This document shows, piece after piece, positions 34,061 through 43,922 of a stretch of 64,000 nt of DNA (positions within the stretch are counted from its first letter, which is position 1; each line of letters opens with the position of its first letter). The translations under genes were made by a program, and so were the position numbers. The notes below the pieces were generated by a model that ran no database searches, was not told the origin of the DNA, and saw only the letters and a program-made list of their open reading frames with translations. Source of the stretch: Streptomyces sp. WM6378 (GTDB lineage: Bacteria; Actinomycetota; Actinomycetes; Streptomycetales; Streptomycetaceae); assembly GCF_001279695.1 (NCBI RefSeq), contig NZ_LGDD01000121.1, positions 1 to 64,000 of the forward strand, given 5' to 3'.

Positions 34061-35038
34061 TCAGGCCACGGCCCGGCGCCCCCAGCCGGTGCCGGCGAGG
34101 ACCAGGATCGCGCCCAACAGGCCGAGTGCGCCCAGGCGTTCACCGCCGAGCGCGATGCCGGCGGCCGCCGCCCACAGCGGTTCGGTGCCGAGCAGGAGGC
34201 TGACGCGGGACGGGGAGGTGCGGCGGACCGCCCACATCTGCACGAAGAACGCGAACAGCGTGCAGAACACGGACAGGAACAGCAGGCCGCTCCACTCGCG
34301 GACACCGAAGCCCGCGGCCACCGTCCAGGGCGCCTCCCCCGCGTCGGGCACGGCGGCCAGGACCGCGAACACCGCGACGGCGCCGCCCAGTTGGACGGTG
34401 GTCAGGGACAGCGAGTCGGCGTCCTGGACCGCCTTGATACGGGCCATGAACAGTACGTGCGCGGTGCGGGCGAGGGCGGCGAGCAGCATCAGGAGGTCGC
34501 CCGCCGAAGGCGGGGTGAAGCCGCCGCCCTGGGTCAGCAGGACCACGCCCGCCACCGAGAGCGCGGCGGCCGCGAGGAAGGCACGAGGTGGCCGGACCCG
34601 AGCGACGGCGGCCTCCGCGAGCGGGGTGAAGATCATGGTGAGGCTGATGATGAGCCCGGCGTTGGTGGCCGAGGTGTGCACGACGCCGTAGGTCTCCAGG
34701 AGGAAGATCCCGCTGAGGACGAGGCCGAGCAGGCCCGCGCCGCGCCACTGGGCGGCGGTCAGCGCACGAAGGCCGCGCCGTCCGGCGGCCACCAGGACCG
34801 GCATGACGACCCCGAAGCGCAGCACCAGGACGGCGGTCACGGTGTGCGCGGTGGTGATGTCCTTGGCGGCGAGGTAGCTGGCGCCCCAGACGACGGCCAC
34901 CAGGAGGACCGGCAGGTCGGTGAGCCAGGCGCGGCGCGGGGCGAGGCCTGCGGAGGGTGCGGCGATCGACGACACGGGCCCGGTCTCCAGACGGTGCGGG
35001 GGTGTGGAGACGTCGGCGGCTCGCACGGGGACGATCAC
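34061..35038 (-). CDS. EamA/DMT family transporter
   Basis: A 325-residue drug/metabolite exporter-type membrane protein with ten predicted helices in two EamA repeats (first around WGASYLAAKDI, second around PPRAFLAAAALSVAGVVLL and ending in LGAILVLAGTGWG). Such proteins export metabolites or amino acids by proton antiport. GTG start at 35038, though internal GTGs (for example before SSIAAPSAG) are possible. The stop is flush with the neighbouring convergent gene. Substrate unknown. Confidence 0.88.
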   Translation of the reverse strand: MIVPVRAADVSTPPHRLETGPVSSIAAPSAGLAPRRAWLTDLPVLLVAVVWGASYLAAKDITTAHTVTAVLVLRFGVVMPVLVAAGRRGLRALTAAQWRGAGLLGLVLSGIFLLETYGVVHTSATNAGLIISLTMIFTPLAEAAVARVRPPRAFLAAAALSVAGVVLLTQGGGFTPPSAGDLLMLLAALARTAHVLFMARIKAVQDADSLSLTTVQLGGAVAVFAVLAAVPDAGEAPWTVAAGFGVREWSGLLFLSVFCTLFAFFVQMWAVRRTSPSRVSLLLGTEPLWAAAAGIALGGERLGALGLLGAILVLAGTGWGRRAVA

Positions 35039-35090
35039 CGTACCCGTACGTGATCGGCCCGGGAAGGGCCGGTCCGCGTGCCGGGCGGGC

Positions 35091-35717
35091 TCACTCGTCG
35101 AGGTCGTAACTTCCGTACCGGGGGCGGCCGGTGGGGCGGTAGGTGTGGACGGAGACGCCGCTGGGGGTGGTGCGGACCTCGGCGACGGCGAAGGAGGTGG
35201 GCGGCACCCCGTCGGTGAACAGCCGGCGGCCCGTGCCGAGCACCACCGGGTGGATCATCAGGCGGTACTCGTCGATGAGGCCGTGGCCCATCAGGAACTT
35301 GGCGAGGGTGCCGCTGCCGTGCACCTGGAGTTCGCGGCCCGGCCGGTCCTTGAGCGCCTGGATCTCCCGGGCCACGTCGGCGTCGGAGCCCGCGACGACG
35401 GTGGTGCGGTGCCACTCGGGGTTCTTGAGGGTGTTGGAGACGACGTACTTGGGGAGCGCGTTCAGCGGGGCCGCGATCGGGTGGTCCGGGTCGGTGACGC
35501 GCGGCCAGTACCCGGCGAAGATGTCGTAGGTGCGCCGGCCGAGCAGGAAGGCGTCGGCGCCGGCGAACCACTCGGTGATGTACCGCCCGAGCGTGTCGTC
35601 GTCGAACGGGGCCTGCCAGCCGCCGTGGGTGAATCCGCCGCCGGGGTCCTCCTCGGGGCCGCCGGGGGCCTGGACGACACCGTCGAGGGTGAGGAACGAC
35701 GTGAAGGTGAGCTTCAT
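35091..35717 (-). CDS. Dihydrofolate reductase-like (RibD C-terminal domain) protein
   Basis: A 208-residue reductase-like protein of the RibD C-terminal family (YwjB/YyaP type). The N-terminal strand and SLDGVVQAPGGPEED loop, LLGRRTYDIFAGYWP, KYVVSNTL and the late LMIHPVVLGTGRRLF are characteristic. ATG at 35717; the longer frame lacks a binding site. It is a distant paralogue of the protein at 1127. Probable NADPH-dependent reductase of unknown substrate. Confidence 0.9.
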   Translation of the reverse strand: MKLTFTSFLTLDGVVQAPGGPEEDPGGGFTHGGWQAPFDDDTLGRYITEWFAGADAFLLGRRTYDIFAGYWPRVTDPDHPIAAPLNALPKYVVSNTLKNPEWHRTTVVAGSDADVAREIQALKDRPGRELQVHGSGTLAKFLMGHGLIDEYRLMIHPVVLGTGRRLFTDGVPPTSFAVAEVRTTPSGVSVHTYRPTGRPRYGSYDLDE

Positions 35718-35819
35718 GGTCCGAGCCTTCCTGAGGGGCGCTCCGGTGCGGTCGTGCCGCGCCGGTCGCATCAGGGGAGACCCCGTGCTCCCGCGGAACT
35801 CATCGCCCGGCGCGGCGGC

Positions 35820-36638
35820 TCATCCCGCGTGGGTGGAGAAGAGCCCGCCCGTGGGGCCCTGCTTGTCGCCGCCCTGTGCCTTCTTCAGGGCGTTGGCCAG
35901 GCCTTCGATGGTGAGGGACTGGAGGATGACGCGACCGTTGCCCTCCAGGGTGGCGAGCGAGAGGCCCTCGCCGCCGAAGACGGCGTTCATCAGGCCCTGC
36001 CGGTTGAGGCCGCCGATGCGCTGCACCCCGTACTCGATGCCCTCCTCGAAGGCGACGATGCAGCCGGTGTCGACCTCGATGCGGCCGCCGAAGTCGGCCG
36101 GGTTGAGGTCGATGAAGTTGCCCGCGCCGCAGATGATCACGGTGCCCGTGCCGGTGAACTTCTCCAGGATGAAGCCCTCGCCGCCGCTCATGCCGGCGCG
36201 GCCGCCCTGGAAGGCGATGCCGAAGTCGACGGTGGACTCGGCGGCCACGAAGGCGTCCTTCTCGGCGAACCAGGCCCGGTTTCCGGTGAGTTCGAGGGCG
36301 CGCATCTCGCCGGGCAGCACGCCCGCGAAACCGACCGTGCCGTCGCCGCCGGTGGAGGTGAAGTACTGGAAGGCGAGCGATTCGCCGGCGAGTGCGCGCT
36401 GGCCGACCTGCATCGCGGTGCCCATGGCCTGGCGCAGCAGGCCGCCCATGCCCGCGCCGCCCTGGCCGCCGGCCTGGTCGCGGCCGCCCCTGTCGGGTCC
36501 GGAGAGCCGGGTCTCCATCGACACGTTGGCGGTCTTGAAGAGGAACTTCCCGGCCTCGCAGTAGACGGTCTGGCCGGGCGTGAGGTTCACGACGGCCATC
36601 TGCATGGCATTGCCGACGATCTCTTGCTGAAGGGTCAC
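35820..36638 (-). CDS. AIM24/TIGR00266 family protein
   Basis: A 272-residue, Gly-rich beta-sheet protein of the AIM24 family (bacterial members annotated TIGR00266), function unknown. It starts VTLQQEIVGNAMQMA, with the characteristic QTVYCEAGKFLF, a Gly-rich flexible insertion, GEMRALELTG, AFVAAESTVDF, and the final RVILQSLTIEGLANAL. No signal peptide or membrane helix. GTG start with GAGGAG upstream. Transcribed alone. Family members form beta-prism-like trimers; a membrane-associated role is suspected but unproven. Confidence 0.88.
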   Translation of the reverse strand: MTLQQEIVGNAMQMAVVNLTPGQTVYCEAGKFLFKTANVSMETRLSGPDRGGRDQAGGQGGAGMGGLLRQAMGTAMQVGQRALAGESLAFQYFTSTGGDGTVGFAGVLPGEMRALELTGNRAWFAEKDAFVAAESTVDFGIAFQGGRAGMSGGEGFILEKFTGTGTVIICGAGNFIDLNPADFGGRIEVDTGCIVAFEEGIEYGVQRIGGLNRQGLMNAVFGGEGLSLATLEGNGRVILQSLTIEGLANALKKAQGGDKQGPTGGLFSTHAG

Positions 36639-36818
36639 GGCCGGTCTCCTCAGGCGTGCGGGGTGGTGTTGCAGGTGGTCAAGGTACGACACGCGGTGCC
36701 CGGCTCCGCCGCCGGGGACTCGGTGTCCGAAGGCCGCCAGCGTAGAGGTCCCGCGAGGGCTTTGCTTGAACCCGCAACCAAACACGGATCTGCGAAACCC
36801 TAAGAAAAGGACCTCACG

Positions 36819-37559
<741 letters not shown>

Positions 37560-37680
37560 GCGGGCTCGTGGAAGTCCGGCGCGGCACAGCCCCGAAGGGG
37601 AGCGGGGAACTGCGCGACCAGCCCCCACCGGCCCGCGGATGAGGCACTCCAGTTCCCGCGGAGCGCCTGCGTACAAGAAC

Positions 37681-37718
37681 GCGAGGCACCCCGGTGCTGT
37701 CGGGTCGGGGTGCCTCGC
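37681..37718. terminator. Perfect 13-bp hairpin between convergent genes
   Basis: GCGAGGCACCCCG (37681-37693) pairs perfectly with CGGGGTGCCTCGC (37706-37718) around a 12-base loop. It lies between the ends of the SDR gene and the allantoicase gene and probably serves both. Confidence 0.75.
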
Positions 37719-37767
37719 GTCCGCGGGCGGGTGTCGTGCCGCCCTGCTCTTGGGGGAACGGGCAGGC

Positions 37768-38883
37768 TCAGCCGCCCAGTTCCTGGTGGCGGGCGGTCAG
37801 GCGCGCCGAGCCCTCGGCCGTCAGTGAGCCGAAGAGGCGCAGGCGCGAGATGCCGCCGTCGGGGAAGATGTCGATCCGCACGTGGGTGCCCACGACGGGG
37901 GCGTCCAGGACGAAGCGGTGGTTGGTGTCGGGCTGCAGGCGCGTGCGGGGCAGCGCCTCGGTCCACTCGCCCGACTCGCCGTCGCGCACCGAGAGCGCCG
38001 CCCAGCCCGCCGAGTTGCCCTTCAGGTACGCCGTGTCGATCTCGATCGCGCGGATCTCCGACTGCGCCGCCAGCTGGTAGCGGATCCAGTCGTTGCCCTT
38101 GTCGCGGCGGCGCCGGGTCTCCCAGCCGTCGTCCATCTTGCGGGAGCGGCCGGGCTGGATGGTGTTGGTGGCGGGCGAGTAGAAGCGGTCGGAGGCGTCC
38201 TCGACCTGGCCGCCGTTCTCCAGGGCCGCGAGGTCGAAGGTGCCGAGGGTGGCCAGCCAGCGCGGGTCGGGGGCGACCTCGCCGTGGACGCGCAGGCGGG
38301 CGACGCCGCCGTCGGGGTGCTGGTTGAGGCGCAGGTGCGTGAAGCGCTGCTCCACGTCCACCGCGAAGCCGTTGGCCGCGTGGCCGCCAACTGCCGTACG
38401 GGGTACGAGAGTTACCCACTTCACGTCGGGGGCGAGCAGTTCCTCGGGCGACGGGGAGCCCGGCACCGAGGCGGCCTCGACGGAGACGGCCTGCGGGTAG
38501 TTGCCGCGGAAGTGGGCGGTGTCCACGACGATGCCCCGGATCACGCCGGGGGCACCGAGGCGGATGAGCGCCCAGTCGTGGTCGTCGTCGGTGGGGTGCG
38601 GCTGCGCGGCCGAGACGCCGCGCCGGCGCCGGGTCTCCCAGCCGTCCATGATCTTGCCCTTGTGCCCGAAGTGCTCGGGGTCGAACTCGGCGGCCTCGGG
38701 CTTGAGCAGGTTCTCGCGCTCGGCGAAGAACTCGTCGTTGGCCGCGATCACGCCCGCGCCGAGGCGCCGGTCGGCGAGGTCGGCGTACTGGGTGAAGCCG
38801 AAGTCCGCGGTGCGGTAGTCGGCGTACGGGTCGCCGCCGCCGAACGGGCTGGCGTCACCGGTGAAGGAAGGAAGGGTGCTCAC
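37768..38883 (-). CDS. alc: Allantoicase
   Basis: A 371-residue allantoicase, which hydrolyses allantoate to ureidoglycolate and urea in purine catabolism. It consists of two homologous jelly-roll halves. Each contains an MDGWETRRRR- or MDDGWETRRRR-like motif (near 81 and 262) and an RLxxHGEVAPD- or RLFGSL-like end, as in known allantoicases. GTG start four bases after the allantoinase stop, with AAAGGA inside the end of allantoinase, so the two are an operon. A strong hairpin follows. Confidence 0.95.
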   Translation of the reverse strand: MSTLPSFTGDASPFGGGDPYADYRTADFGFTQYADLADRRLGAGVIAANDEFFAERENLLKPEAAEFDPEHFGHKGKIMDGWETRRRRGVSAAQPHPTDDDHDWALIRLGAPGVIRGIVVDTAHFRGNYPQAVSVEAASVPGSPSPEELLAPDVKWVTLVPRTAVGGHAANGFAVDVEQRFTHLRLNQHPDGGVARLRVHGEVAPDPRWLATLGTFDLAALENGGQVEDASDRFYSPATNTIQPGRSRKMDDGWETRRRRDKGNDWIRYQLAAQSEIRAIEIDTAYLKGNSAGWAALSVRDGESGEWTEALPRTRLQPDTNHRFVLDAPVVGTHVRIDIFPDGGISRLRLFGSLTAEGSARLTARHQELGG

Positions 38884-38887
38884 GGTG

Positions 38888-40225
38888 TCAGTTGTTCCTT
38901 TCGAGCAGGCGGCCGGTGGGCTCGGCGATGACGCCGTCGTGCTGGATGCGCTCGCCGCGCAGCCAGGTCGACTTGACGACACCGTGCAGCGTCTTGCCGG
39001 CGTAGGCGGTGACGCGGTTGCGGTGCTGGAGTTCGGCCGGGTCCACGGTGAAGGTCTCGTCGGGGGCGAGCACCGCGAAGTCGGCGTCGCGGCCGGCCTC
39101 GATGGCGCCCTTCTGGGTCAGCCCGACCAGGTTCGCGGTCGAGGTCGACATCCAGCGGACCACGTCCTCCAGCGTGTAACCGCGCTTGCGGGCCTCGGTC
39201 CAGATCGCGGGGAGGCTGAGCTGGAGACCGGAGATGCCGCCCCAGGCGGTGGCGAAGTCGGCGGTCTTGAGGTCGGCGGTGGACGGCGAGTGGTCGGTGA
39301 CGATGCAGTCGATGGTGCCGTCGGCCAGCGCGTCCCACAGCAGGTCCTGGTTGGCGGCCTCGCGGATCGGCGGGCAGCACTTGAACTCGCTCGCCCCGTC
39401 CGGGACTTCCTCGGCCGTCAGGGTGAGGTAGTGCGGGCAGGTCTCGACGGTGAGCCTGACGCCCTCGCGCTTGGCCGCGGCGATCAGGGGCAGCGCGTCC
39501 GACGACGACAGGTGCAGGACGTGGACGCGGGCGCCGACGCGCTTGGCCGCGTTGATGAGGCCCTCGATCGCGGTGTTCTCCGAGACGCGCGGCCGGGTCG
39601 CCAGGTAGTCGGCGTACTTGGGGCCGGTCAGGTGTGGGGCCGCGTCCAGCTCGTGCGGGTCCTCGGCATGGATGATCATCAGGCCGTCGAACCCGGCGAT
39701 CTCGGCGAGCGAGCGCTCCAGCTGCTTCTGGTCCAGCTCGGGGAACTCCTCGACGCCGGACGGCGACAGGAACGCCTTGAAGCCGAAGACACCGGCCTCG
39801 TGCAAGGGCTTGAGGTCCTTGACGTTGTCGGGCAGCGCGCCGCCCCAGAAGCCGGTGTCGATGTGCGCCTTGCTCGCGGCGACCTCCCGCTTGACCCGCA
39901 GGTTCTCGACCGTGGTGGTCGGCGGCAGCGAGTTGAGCGGCATGTCGACGAGGGTGGTGATGCCTCCGGCGGCGGCCGCGCGGGTGGCCGTCCAGAAGCC
40001 CTCCCACTCAGTGCGGCCGGGGTCGTTCACGTGCACATGGGTGTCGACGATGCCGGGCAGCAGCACGTCGTCACCGAAGTCCTCCAGGCGCGCGCCGGCC
40101 GGGACCTCGGCCTCGTACGGCAGTACGTCCGCGATCTTCCCGTCGGCGACGGCGACCGTCGCCGGGCGCGTCCCCTCGGGGGTGATGACGCGCGTCGAGC
40201 GCAGTACCAGGTTGACGTCGGACAC
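38888..40225 (-). CDS. allB: Allantoinase
   Basis: A 445-residue amidohydrolase that opens the hydantoin ring of allantoin to allantoate. Metal ligands are visible in [17 protein letters not shown], the carboxylated-lysine site in GFKAFLS, HAED, HVLHLSS and the catalytic Asp in TDHSP. I chose the GTG at 40225 ([14 protein letters not shown]), which has GTGAGGG five bases upstream, over a GTG four codons earlier with no spacing to a binding site. First gene of the allB-alc operon; a 17-bp palindrome 63 bases upstream is a likely AllR site. Confidence 0.95.
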   Translation of the reverse strand: MSDVNLVLRSTRVITPEGTRPATVAVADGKIADVLPYEAEVPAGARLEDFGDDVLLPGIVDTHVHVNDPGRTEWEGFWTATRAAAAGGITTLVDMPLNSLPPTTTVENLRVKREVAASKAHIDTGFWGGALPDNVKDLKPLHEAGVFGFKAFLSPSGVEEFPELDQKQLERSLAEIAGFDGLMIIHAEDPHELDAAPHLTGPKYADYLATRPRVSENTAIEGLINAAKRVGARVHVLHLSSSDALPLIAAAKREGVRLTVETCPHYLTLTAEEVPDGASEFKCCPPIREAANQDLLWDALADGTIDCIVTDHSPSTADLKTADFATAWGGISGLQLSLPAIWTEARKRGYTLEDVVRWMSTSTANLVGLTQKGAIEAGRDADFAVLAPDETFTVDPAELQHRNRVTAYAGKTLHGVVKSTWLRGERIQHDGVIAEPTGRLLERNN

Positions 40226-40557
40226 CCGAGCCCTCACTTCCCAGCGGATTCTTTAACCGTGCACCGGATCTTTTCCGTACACCGGAATTCAACGATCTGT
40301 TGAAGGAGTTTGCGCCGCCGCCGACGAAGCCGTCAAGAGTGGCCGACGAGTGACGGTCGACACGGGGGCGAGTCTTGGAGGTTTCCACAGAATGGAATTA
40401 GAATTTCGCCAAGCAGAATGTAGGTATCGCCACGGGGCGCCGCGAACGAACGGACAAACCCGCTCTGACCGGCAGGGACACCCGACCTGTCCAGGGTGGG
40501 CCGGACAACCGCCCGATAGTCTGCTCCTTCGCCTGCCAGTACCGAAAGGAACGCGCC
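40226..40557. other. allB/allR divergent control region
   Basis: About 330 bases between the allantoinase operon and its regulator. It holds the palindrome at 40288-40304 and an unusually A/T-rich patch (about 40390-40425) in which AGAAT recurs three times, as well as two CACCGGA/ACCGGA elements (40262, 40281). No ORF. Confidence 0.5.
40288..40304. promoter_or_regulatory. Candidate AllR operator, 6-5-6 palindrome
   Basis: TTCAAC-GATCT-GTTGAA is a perfect inverted repeat with a five-base centre, between allB and the IclR-type regulator gene. A copy with one mismatch per arm, ATCAAC-AAACC-ATTGAA, overlaps the -35 of malate synthase at 52279-52295. IclR regulators bind short palindromes of this size. 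Confidence 0.55.
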
Positions 40558-41361
40558 GTGCCGACGTCAAGCGCCAGCACCACCGACGCCTCCAAGACCC
40601 CCGCCGCCAGCGGAGGAGTCCAGTCTCTTGAGCGCGCCTTCGATCTCCTTGAGCGGATGGCCGACGCCGGGGGCGAGGTCGGCCTCAGCGAGCTCTCCGC
40701 GAGCAGCGGCCTTCCCCTTCCTACCATCCACCGGCTGATGCGCACGCTCGTGGCCTGCGGCTACGTACGCCAGCAGGCCAACCGGCGCTACGCGCTCGGC
40801 CCCCGCCTGATCCGCCTCGGCGAGTCGGCGTCCCGGCTGCTCGGCACGTGGGCGCGGCCGTATCTGACCCGCCTGGTCGAGGAGACCGGCGAGACCGCGA
40901 ACATGGCGCTGCTCGACGGCGACGAGATCGTGTACGTGGCGCAGGTGCCCTCCAAGCACTCGATGCGGATGTTCACCGAGGTCGGCCGCCGCGTCCTGCC
41001 GCACTCCACGGGCGTGGGCAAGGCGCTGCTGGCGCACACCCCGCCGGAGGAGGTCCGCGCGCTCCTCGCCCGCACCGGCATGCCGGCCGCGACGGAGAAG
41101 ACGATCACCACGGCGGACGGCTTCCTCGACGCCCTGGAGCAGGTGCGACGCGCCGGGTACGCGGTGGACGACAACGAGCAGGAAATAGGGGTGCGCTGCC
41201 TCGCGGTGTCGGTGCCCAACTCACCCACCGCGGCGGCCATTTCGATCTCGGGCCCGGCCGGCCGGGTCACCGAGGCGGCCACGGACCGGATCGTCCCGAT
41301 CCTCCAGGGCATCGCCCAGGAGCTCTCGACGGCGCTGGCGAACACGGGCGCGCAGGCCTGA
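40558..41361 (+). CDS. allR: IclR family regulator of allantoin catabolism
   Basis: A 267-residue IclR-type transcriptional regulator. The N-terminal winged helix (SLERAFDLLERMADAGGEVGLSELSAS and LPLPTIHRLMRTLVACGYV in parts) binds DNA, and the C-terminal effector domain (ARPYLTRLVEETGETANMALLDG, TGVGKALLAH, AVDDNEQEIGVRCLAVSVP) senses a small acid. In Streptomyces, AllR represses allantoin-pathway and malate synthase genes and responds to glyoxylate-type ligands. GTG start with GAAAGGA. It is divergent from allB-alc. The identification rests on family plus position. Confidence 0.9.
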   Translation: MPTSSASTTDASKTPAASGGVQSLERAFDLLERMADAGGEVGLSELSASSGLPLPTIHRLMRTLVACGYVRQQANRRYALGPRLIRLGESASRLLGTWARPYLTRLVEETGETANMALLDGDEIVYVAQVPSKHSMRMFTEVGRRVLPHSTGVGKALLAHTPPEEVRALLARTGMPAATEKTITTADGFLDALEQVRRAGYAVDDNEQEIGVRCLAVSVPNSPTAAAISISGPAGRVTEAATDRIVPILQGIAQELSTALANTGAQA

Positions 41362-41368
41362 GCCGCAC

Positions 41369-41408
41369 CCGGTGGGCCCCCTGTCGACTGCGGCAGGGGG
41401 CCCACCGG
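41369..41408. terminator. Perfect 15-bp hairpin after allR
   Basis: CCGGTGGGCCCCCTG (41369-41383) pairs perfectly with CAGGGGGCCCACCGG (41394-41408) around a ten-base loop. It lies seven bases after the allR stop and four before the convergent phosphodiesterase stop. Confidence 0.8.
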
Positions 41409-41412
41409 CGTT

Positions 41413-43062
41413 TCAGCGCACGGGCAGCACGCGGGTGTGCTCGCGCCGCACGGCCGCCAGGTCCTGCGGGTCCAGGCCGAGCAGGGCCAGGATGGTGGGC
41501 GCGATCTGCGTCGTGTGGACGCGGCTTGTCTCACGCACCCCGGCCGGGGTGCCCGCGCCGGAGACGATCAGCGGAACGTCGAGGTCGTCGGCGTTCGCGC
41601 CGCCGTGCTCGGCGATCTTCTTGGTGCCGCCGGTGTAGACGACGCCGTTCCGGGCGATGCCGAAGACGTCCGGGACCCGGGCGTCGTCGGCCGGCACACC
41701 GAAGTAGCGGGCCGCTTCCTTGCCCGCGTACGCCTTGGTCAGACCACTGGCGGTGAAGGCCTTCGGCTTGGCGTCGATGTCGGTGCCGGTGCCGTGCTGG
41801 GCCAGCAGGTACGCCTTGGCGAAGTCGGCGGCGGCCGCTGAGCGGTCGGTGAGCCACAGCATCACGCCGTCGTCGTCCGCGGAGTGCGCGACGAGGTCGC
41901 TGGCGCCCGGGTGGGCCCTCTTCCACGCCGCATTGAGTCCGGCCAGCAGCGGCGCGTCGTCGATACGGGTCAGCGCGGCCGGGTCGGTGGGCGACTGGCC
42001 GTGCTTGGCGGACAGGACGATCGTCGTGCTCGTGTCGAGGTGGCGGGCCTTGAGCTCGGCGACCAGCGAGCCGAGCTCGGAGTCGACGAAGTCGATGCTC
42101 TTCTCGACCAGCGGCCCGGGCACGCCCTTGGCCGCATACCCGCCCTTGAGGCCGTCGGAGGCGGGCAACTTCTGCGCGGTCGACACGGACTGGAAGTTCA
42201 GGCCGAAGACCGCCGGGGTGCCGGTGCGGTGGCTACGGCTGTGGTCGTAGCCGTCGATCTCGTTGCGGACCGCCTGGACCTTGTAGTGGTCGTACTGCTG
42301 GGTGGCCTTGTTGTCGTTGGTCCAGTCGGTGCCCTTGGGGTAGCCGATGGCGTCGGAGTTGATCTCGGGCGTGAACAGGTCCTGGATGCCGTTCCCCGAG
42401 GGCCCTTCGAGGATGTCGTACGCGGCGTGCTTGTCCGACCAGGCGGTGCGCAGCCCGGCCTGGCGGGCCACGTCGAAGACGGTGTTGACGCGCAGGTAGG
42501 AGTGCGGGGCGACCGGCTTGCAGGTCTTCGGGTCGACGGGCAGAGCGGCCGGGTTGAGCAGGGTCTGCGGGCGGCCGGTCATCTGCAGGATGCTGCCGGG
42601 CAGCCCGGTCAGGCCCTGGCCGGCGTCGAGGGCCGACTTGTCCTTGTCGAGGTCCTCGGTGAGGTCGACCTCGGCGCCCGGCTTGGCGTTCTCGCAGTCG
42701 GTGGTGCCGGCCGGGAGCAGGGTGCGGTCGTAGGAGTCGTCGTAGTAGACCCCGGTGGTACCGGGGCCGCCGCCGGTGACCTGTGCGGTCATGCCGGGGA
42801 ACGAGTCGGAGGGCGTGGTGGTGCTCGCGTGCGTGTACTGCACTCCGCCGTGCGCGAGGCGGGCCAGCGCGGACTGCGGGTGCTCGGCGGTGTACCGGTC
42901 GAGGTCGGCCTGGTGCAGTCCGTCCACGGAGACGAGCAGGACGTGCTGGACGGCGGCTCGGTGCTGGCGCGCCGGAGTGGCGTCGGCGTGCAGCACGGCA
43001 GTTCCGGCGAGCGCGCCGGCCGCGCCGAACGTGGCGGCCAGCCGGAGGAGCGGGCGGTTCAC
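41413..43062 (-). CDS. Secreted type I phosphodiesterase/nucleotide pyrophosphatase family protein
   Basis: A 549-residue exported hydrolase of the alkaline phosphatase superfamily. The signal peptide is residues 1-27. The metal site begins VLLVSVDGLHQADL, and the nucleophile region reads TTTPSDSFPGM with a Thr/Ser nucleophile. Later come TTIVLSAKHGQSP and IAEHGGANADDLDVPLIVSG with metal-binding His/Asp. These fit phosphodiesterase/pyrophosphatase enzymes that attack nucleotide or phospholipid diesters outside the cell. GTG start with AGGGG upstream. Single gene, strongly terminated on its 3' side. Substrate unknown. Confidence 0.88.
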   Translation of the reverse strand: MNRPLLRLAATFGAAGALAGTAVLHADATPARQHRAAVQHVLLVSVDGLHQADLDRYTAEHPQSALARLAHGGVQYTHASTTTPSDSFPGMTAQVTGGGPGTTGVYYDDSYDRTLLPAGTTDCENAKPGAEVDLTEDLDKDKSALDAGQGLTGLPGSILQMTGRPQTLLNPAALPVDPKTCKPVAPHSYLRVNTVFDVARQAGLRTAWSDKHAAYDILEGPSGNGIQDLFTPEINSDAIGYPKGTDWTNDNKATQQYDHYKVQAVRNEIDGYDHSRSHRTGTPAVFGLNFQSVSTAQKLPASDGLKGGYAAKGVPGPLVEKSIDFVDSELGSLVAELKARHLDTSTTIVLSAKHGQSPTDPAALTRIDDAPLLAGLNAAWKRAHPGASDLVAHSADDDGVMLWLTDRSAAAADFAKAYLLAQHGTGTDIDAKPKAFTASGLTKAYAGKEAARYFGVPADDARVPDVFGIARNGVVYTGGTKKIAEHGGANADDLDVPLIVSGAGTPAGVRETSRVHTTQIAPTILALLGLDPQDLAAVRREHTRVLPVR

Positions 43063-43226
43063 AAGTGTCCCCTGACGTTGGTGGAACCGGGGTTTGGGGG
43101 GTGCGCGCTCATGAGTAGTGGCGCCCTGTGTACCGCCGTGGCCGGGGAGGTGAACCTCCGGCGCACGGGCGGTATGGAGCGCCCCATGCGCCGGCCAAGG
43201 TTGTGCCGCCGTGGATCCCGTGCTTG

Positions 43227-43922
43227 TCAGCCCGCCACCGCGCGCGCCGCGCTCAGGCGCCCGTCGGCCATCGTCACCACGGCGTCCATCCGCTCCAGGT
43301 GGGCGCGGTCGTGGGTGACCAGGACGGTGGCCGTGCCGCGGTCGCGGGTGAGGGTGAGCAGGAGGTCGAGTATCGCGGCGCCCCGCTCGTGGTCGAGGGC
43401 GCTGGTGGGCTCGTCGACCAGGAGGACCGCGGGCTCGTTCATGAGGGCCCGGGCGATGTTGACGCGCTGGCGCTGCCCTCCGGAGAGCTGGTGCGGGCGG
43501 CGGTGGGCCTGGTCGGCGAGGCCGACGGCGGCCAGGAGCTCCAGGGCGCGGGCCCGCACCTCGCGCGGCCGGCGGCCCGCGAGGTGGGCCATCACCTGGA
43601 GCTGCTCGGCGGCCGTGAGCGAGGGCAGCAGGTTGGGCTGCTGGAAGACGATGCCGATGGAGTCGCGGCGCAGCGCCGCCTTCTCGGCGGGGCCGAGCCC
43701 GCCGGTGTCGGTCCCGGCCACGACGACGCGTCCGCTGTCCGGGGTGACCAGGGTCGCGGCGACCGCGAGCAGGCTGGACTTGCCGGATCCGGACGGGCCG
43801 ACGCAGGCCGTCACCGTGCCCGCGTCGACCGAGAGGGACACCGCGTCGAGGGCGGTGAGGCGGCCTTCGCCGTCGGGGTAGGTCAGCGTGATGTCGTCGA
43901 GGAGCAGGGTCGAGGAAGTCAT
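43227..43922 (-). CDS. ABC transporter ATPase, MacB/LolD type
   Basis: A 231-residue ATPase with Walker A GPSGSGKSS, signature LSGGQRQRV, Walker B VLLVDEPTSALD and LVTHD. The family is that of MacB/LolD/YtrE exporters, which work as mechanotransmitters with FtsX-like permeases instead of importing. ATG start overlaps the permease stop by four bases. A divergent two-component system lies on the other side of the permease, the usual layout of a peptide- or antibiotic-sensing detoxification module. Confidence 0.93.
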   Translation of the reverse strand: MTSSTLLLDDITLTYPDGEGRLTALDAVSLSVDAGTVTACVGPSGSGKSSLLAVAATLVTPDSGRVVVAGTDTGGLGPAEKAALRRDSIGIVFQQPNLLPSLTAAEQLQVMAHLAGRRPREVRARALELLAAVGLADQAHRRPHQLSGGQRQRVNIARALMNEPAVLLVDEPTSALDHERGAAILDLLLTLTRDRGTATVLVTHDRAHLERMDAVVTMADGRLSAARAVAG